Shown: in pieces, positions 63,341 to 64,000 of the stretch | Numbering within the stretch: position 1 is the stretch's first letter | How the letters are laid out: every line of letters begins with the position of its first letter | Origin: Methylophilaceae bacterium | GTDB lineage: Bacteria; Pseudomonadota; Gammaproteobacteria; Burkholderiales; Methylophilaceae | Direction of reading: 5' to 3' | DNA length: 64,000 nucleotides | Assembly (NCBI GenBank): GCA_013141125.1 | Contig: JABFRO010000001.1 | Coordinates: 1,302,001 to 1,366,000, forward strand | Translations under genes and position numbers: made by a program | Notes under the pieces: model-generated | The model's input: the letters and a program-made list of their open reading frames with translations, nothing else | Database searches by the model: none | Told to the model about the DNA's origin: nothing

Positions 63341-64000
63341 TCACTTGGTAATCACCATGCCGGATAAACCAATCTTGCTTATCTCAGCCAATGCATTCTC
63401 TGCGTCTGTACGACTGGCAAATGAACCCAAGCGCAAACGAATTTTTTCACCTTTAGCGGTGACAAGTTTTTCAGTGTGTGATTTATAGCCTTGTTCTTGT
63501 AGTTTTAACTGCAATTGCTTGACATTGGCCGGATCGGAAAACACACCAATTTGCACCAAAAACATACCCTGTTTATTAGCTTCTATTTTTACAGGTTTCT
63601 TTTCCAAATCTTTAGTTTGAATAGTTTGATTGTCGATCATAGGTTTATCCACCGTCAAAGCCAGCGGGCGAGGCCCACTTGTTTTTTCAGCGGAATCCGG
63701 CTTATCTTTTATGGATAAATCGGATGTCGTATGCGTCTGCTCAATTGGCGAATCCAAGCGATCAGCTTGAACGGGGACAGACGCTACACCTTGTGCTACG
63801 GGTGTAATTTTGGAATTAAAATCTTCAGCATCCTGACTTGGAATAGTAATTGCAATTTCCTGTAGTTGTGGCTTATTCGTACGGTCATGCAATAACATCG
63901 GCAGTACCGTTACAATTAAAATTACCAGCGCGATGGCTCCTACCAGTCTCCTGCGGGCACGTTTTTTGAATTGTAACTCTTGCTCATTTATCTGATCTGG
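63341..64000 (-). CDS. dedD: SPOR-domain protein DedD, partial
   Basis: At least 220 codons; the true start lies just beyond the right edge. The frame is open past an internal ATG at 63898. The visible N-terminus has a basic stretch (KKRARRRLVGAI) and one membrane helix (ALVILIVTVLPMLL), then a variable linker, then a C-terminal SPOR domain (about the last 75 residues; FLVQIGVFSDPANVKQLQLK, LRLGSFASRTDAENAL). DedD binds septal peptidoglycan during division. The order dedD-cvpA-purF supports the call. Confidence 0.93.
   Translation of the reverse strand, partial: PDQINEQELQFKKRARRRLVGAIALVILIVTVLPMLLHDRTNKPQLQEIAITIPSQDAEDFNSKITPVAQGVASVPVQADRLDSPIEQTHTTSDLSIKDKPDSAEKTSGPRPLALTVDKPMIDNQTIQTKDLEKKPVKIEANKQGMFLVQIGVFSDPANVKQLQLKLQEQGYKSHTEKLVTAKGEKIRLRLGSFASRTDAENALAEISKIGLSGMVITK

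Overview
The window looks like a chromosome segment of a betaproteobacterium, probably in or near Nitrosomonadales. This rests on the family mix (single BamE next to fur and dapB, argB-HAD-slmA, dedD-cvpA-purF, CheZ-type chemotaxis, a PEP-CTERM protein, sulfate ABC genes) and on moderate GC. The genus cannot be fixed by eye. No rRNA, tRNA, CRISPR array, prophage or complete insertion sequence was seen.

Layout. 0-6 kb is housekeeping: the 3' end of purK, a CinA-like protein, htpG, mscL, lnt and rpsT, then a 42-codon membrane ORF. 6.2-14.3 kb is an accessory zone: a 141-bp inverted-repeat element, three decayed membrane-protein genes (chrA-like, EamA-like, COG4705-like), two adjacent toxin-antitoxin modules (Phd/VapC and Xre/RES), an RNase T2, a PEP-CTERM protein and small orphan genes. 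14.5-20.2 kb is a signalling unit: a CheB-CheR-PAS fusion, a PAS histidine kinase and a FixJ/NarL-type regulator. It is preceded by three tandem 14-bp repeats resembling NarL-type heptamers and followed by aquaporin aqpZ. 21-33 kb is mixed metabolism, stress and envelope functions: tadA, hslR, VOC, OsmC, FKBP, dacB, trhO, peroxiredoxin, fur, bamE with an unusually long tail, dapB, SemiSWEET, a GntR regulator, a sugar kinase, a glutamine amidotransferase and a DsrE-like protein.

33-36.5 kb carries the sulfate permease genes cysT-cysW-cysA. Next to them is an unexplained possible transcript: an 18-bp palindrome, a hairpin, a 69-codon ORF and a terminator. 36.7-49 kb is a chemotaxis locus in two divergent halves. 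On the minus strand are a CheZ-like gene, cheY, cheA, cheW and a multi-HAMP mcp. On the plus strand are an OprB-type porin, cheR, cheD, cheB, cheY and cheZ. Sequences resembling sigma-28 promoters precede cheYZ, the porin and, more weakly, the minus-strand operon, so motility control is likely. 49-58 kb holds a COG0523 GTPase, a PsiE-like protein, nnrDE and a TonB-receptor/YfiR/GGDEF-EAL cassette. 58-64 kb returns to housekeeping: slmA, a HAD nucleotidase, argB, a PolB-like exonuclease, purF, cvpA and the 3' part of dedD.

A dispersed repeat beginning GTAGGGTGG recurs at least five times. It lies mostly between genes and in one case supplies the last codons of tadA. All product names are by recognition of motifs and overall sequence; no search was run.
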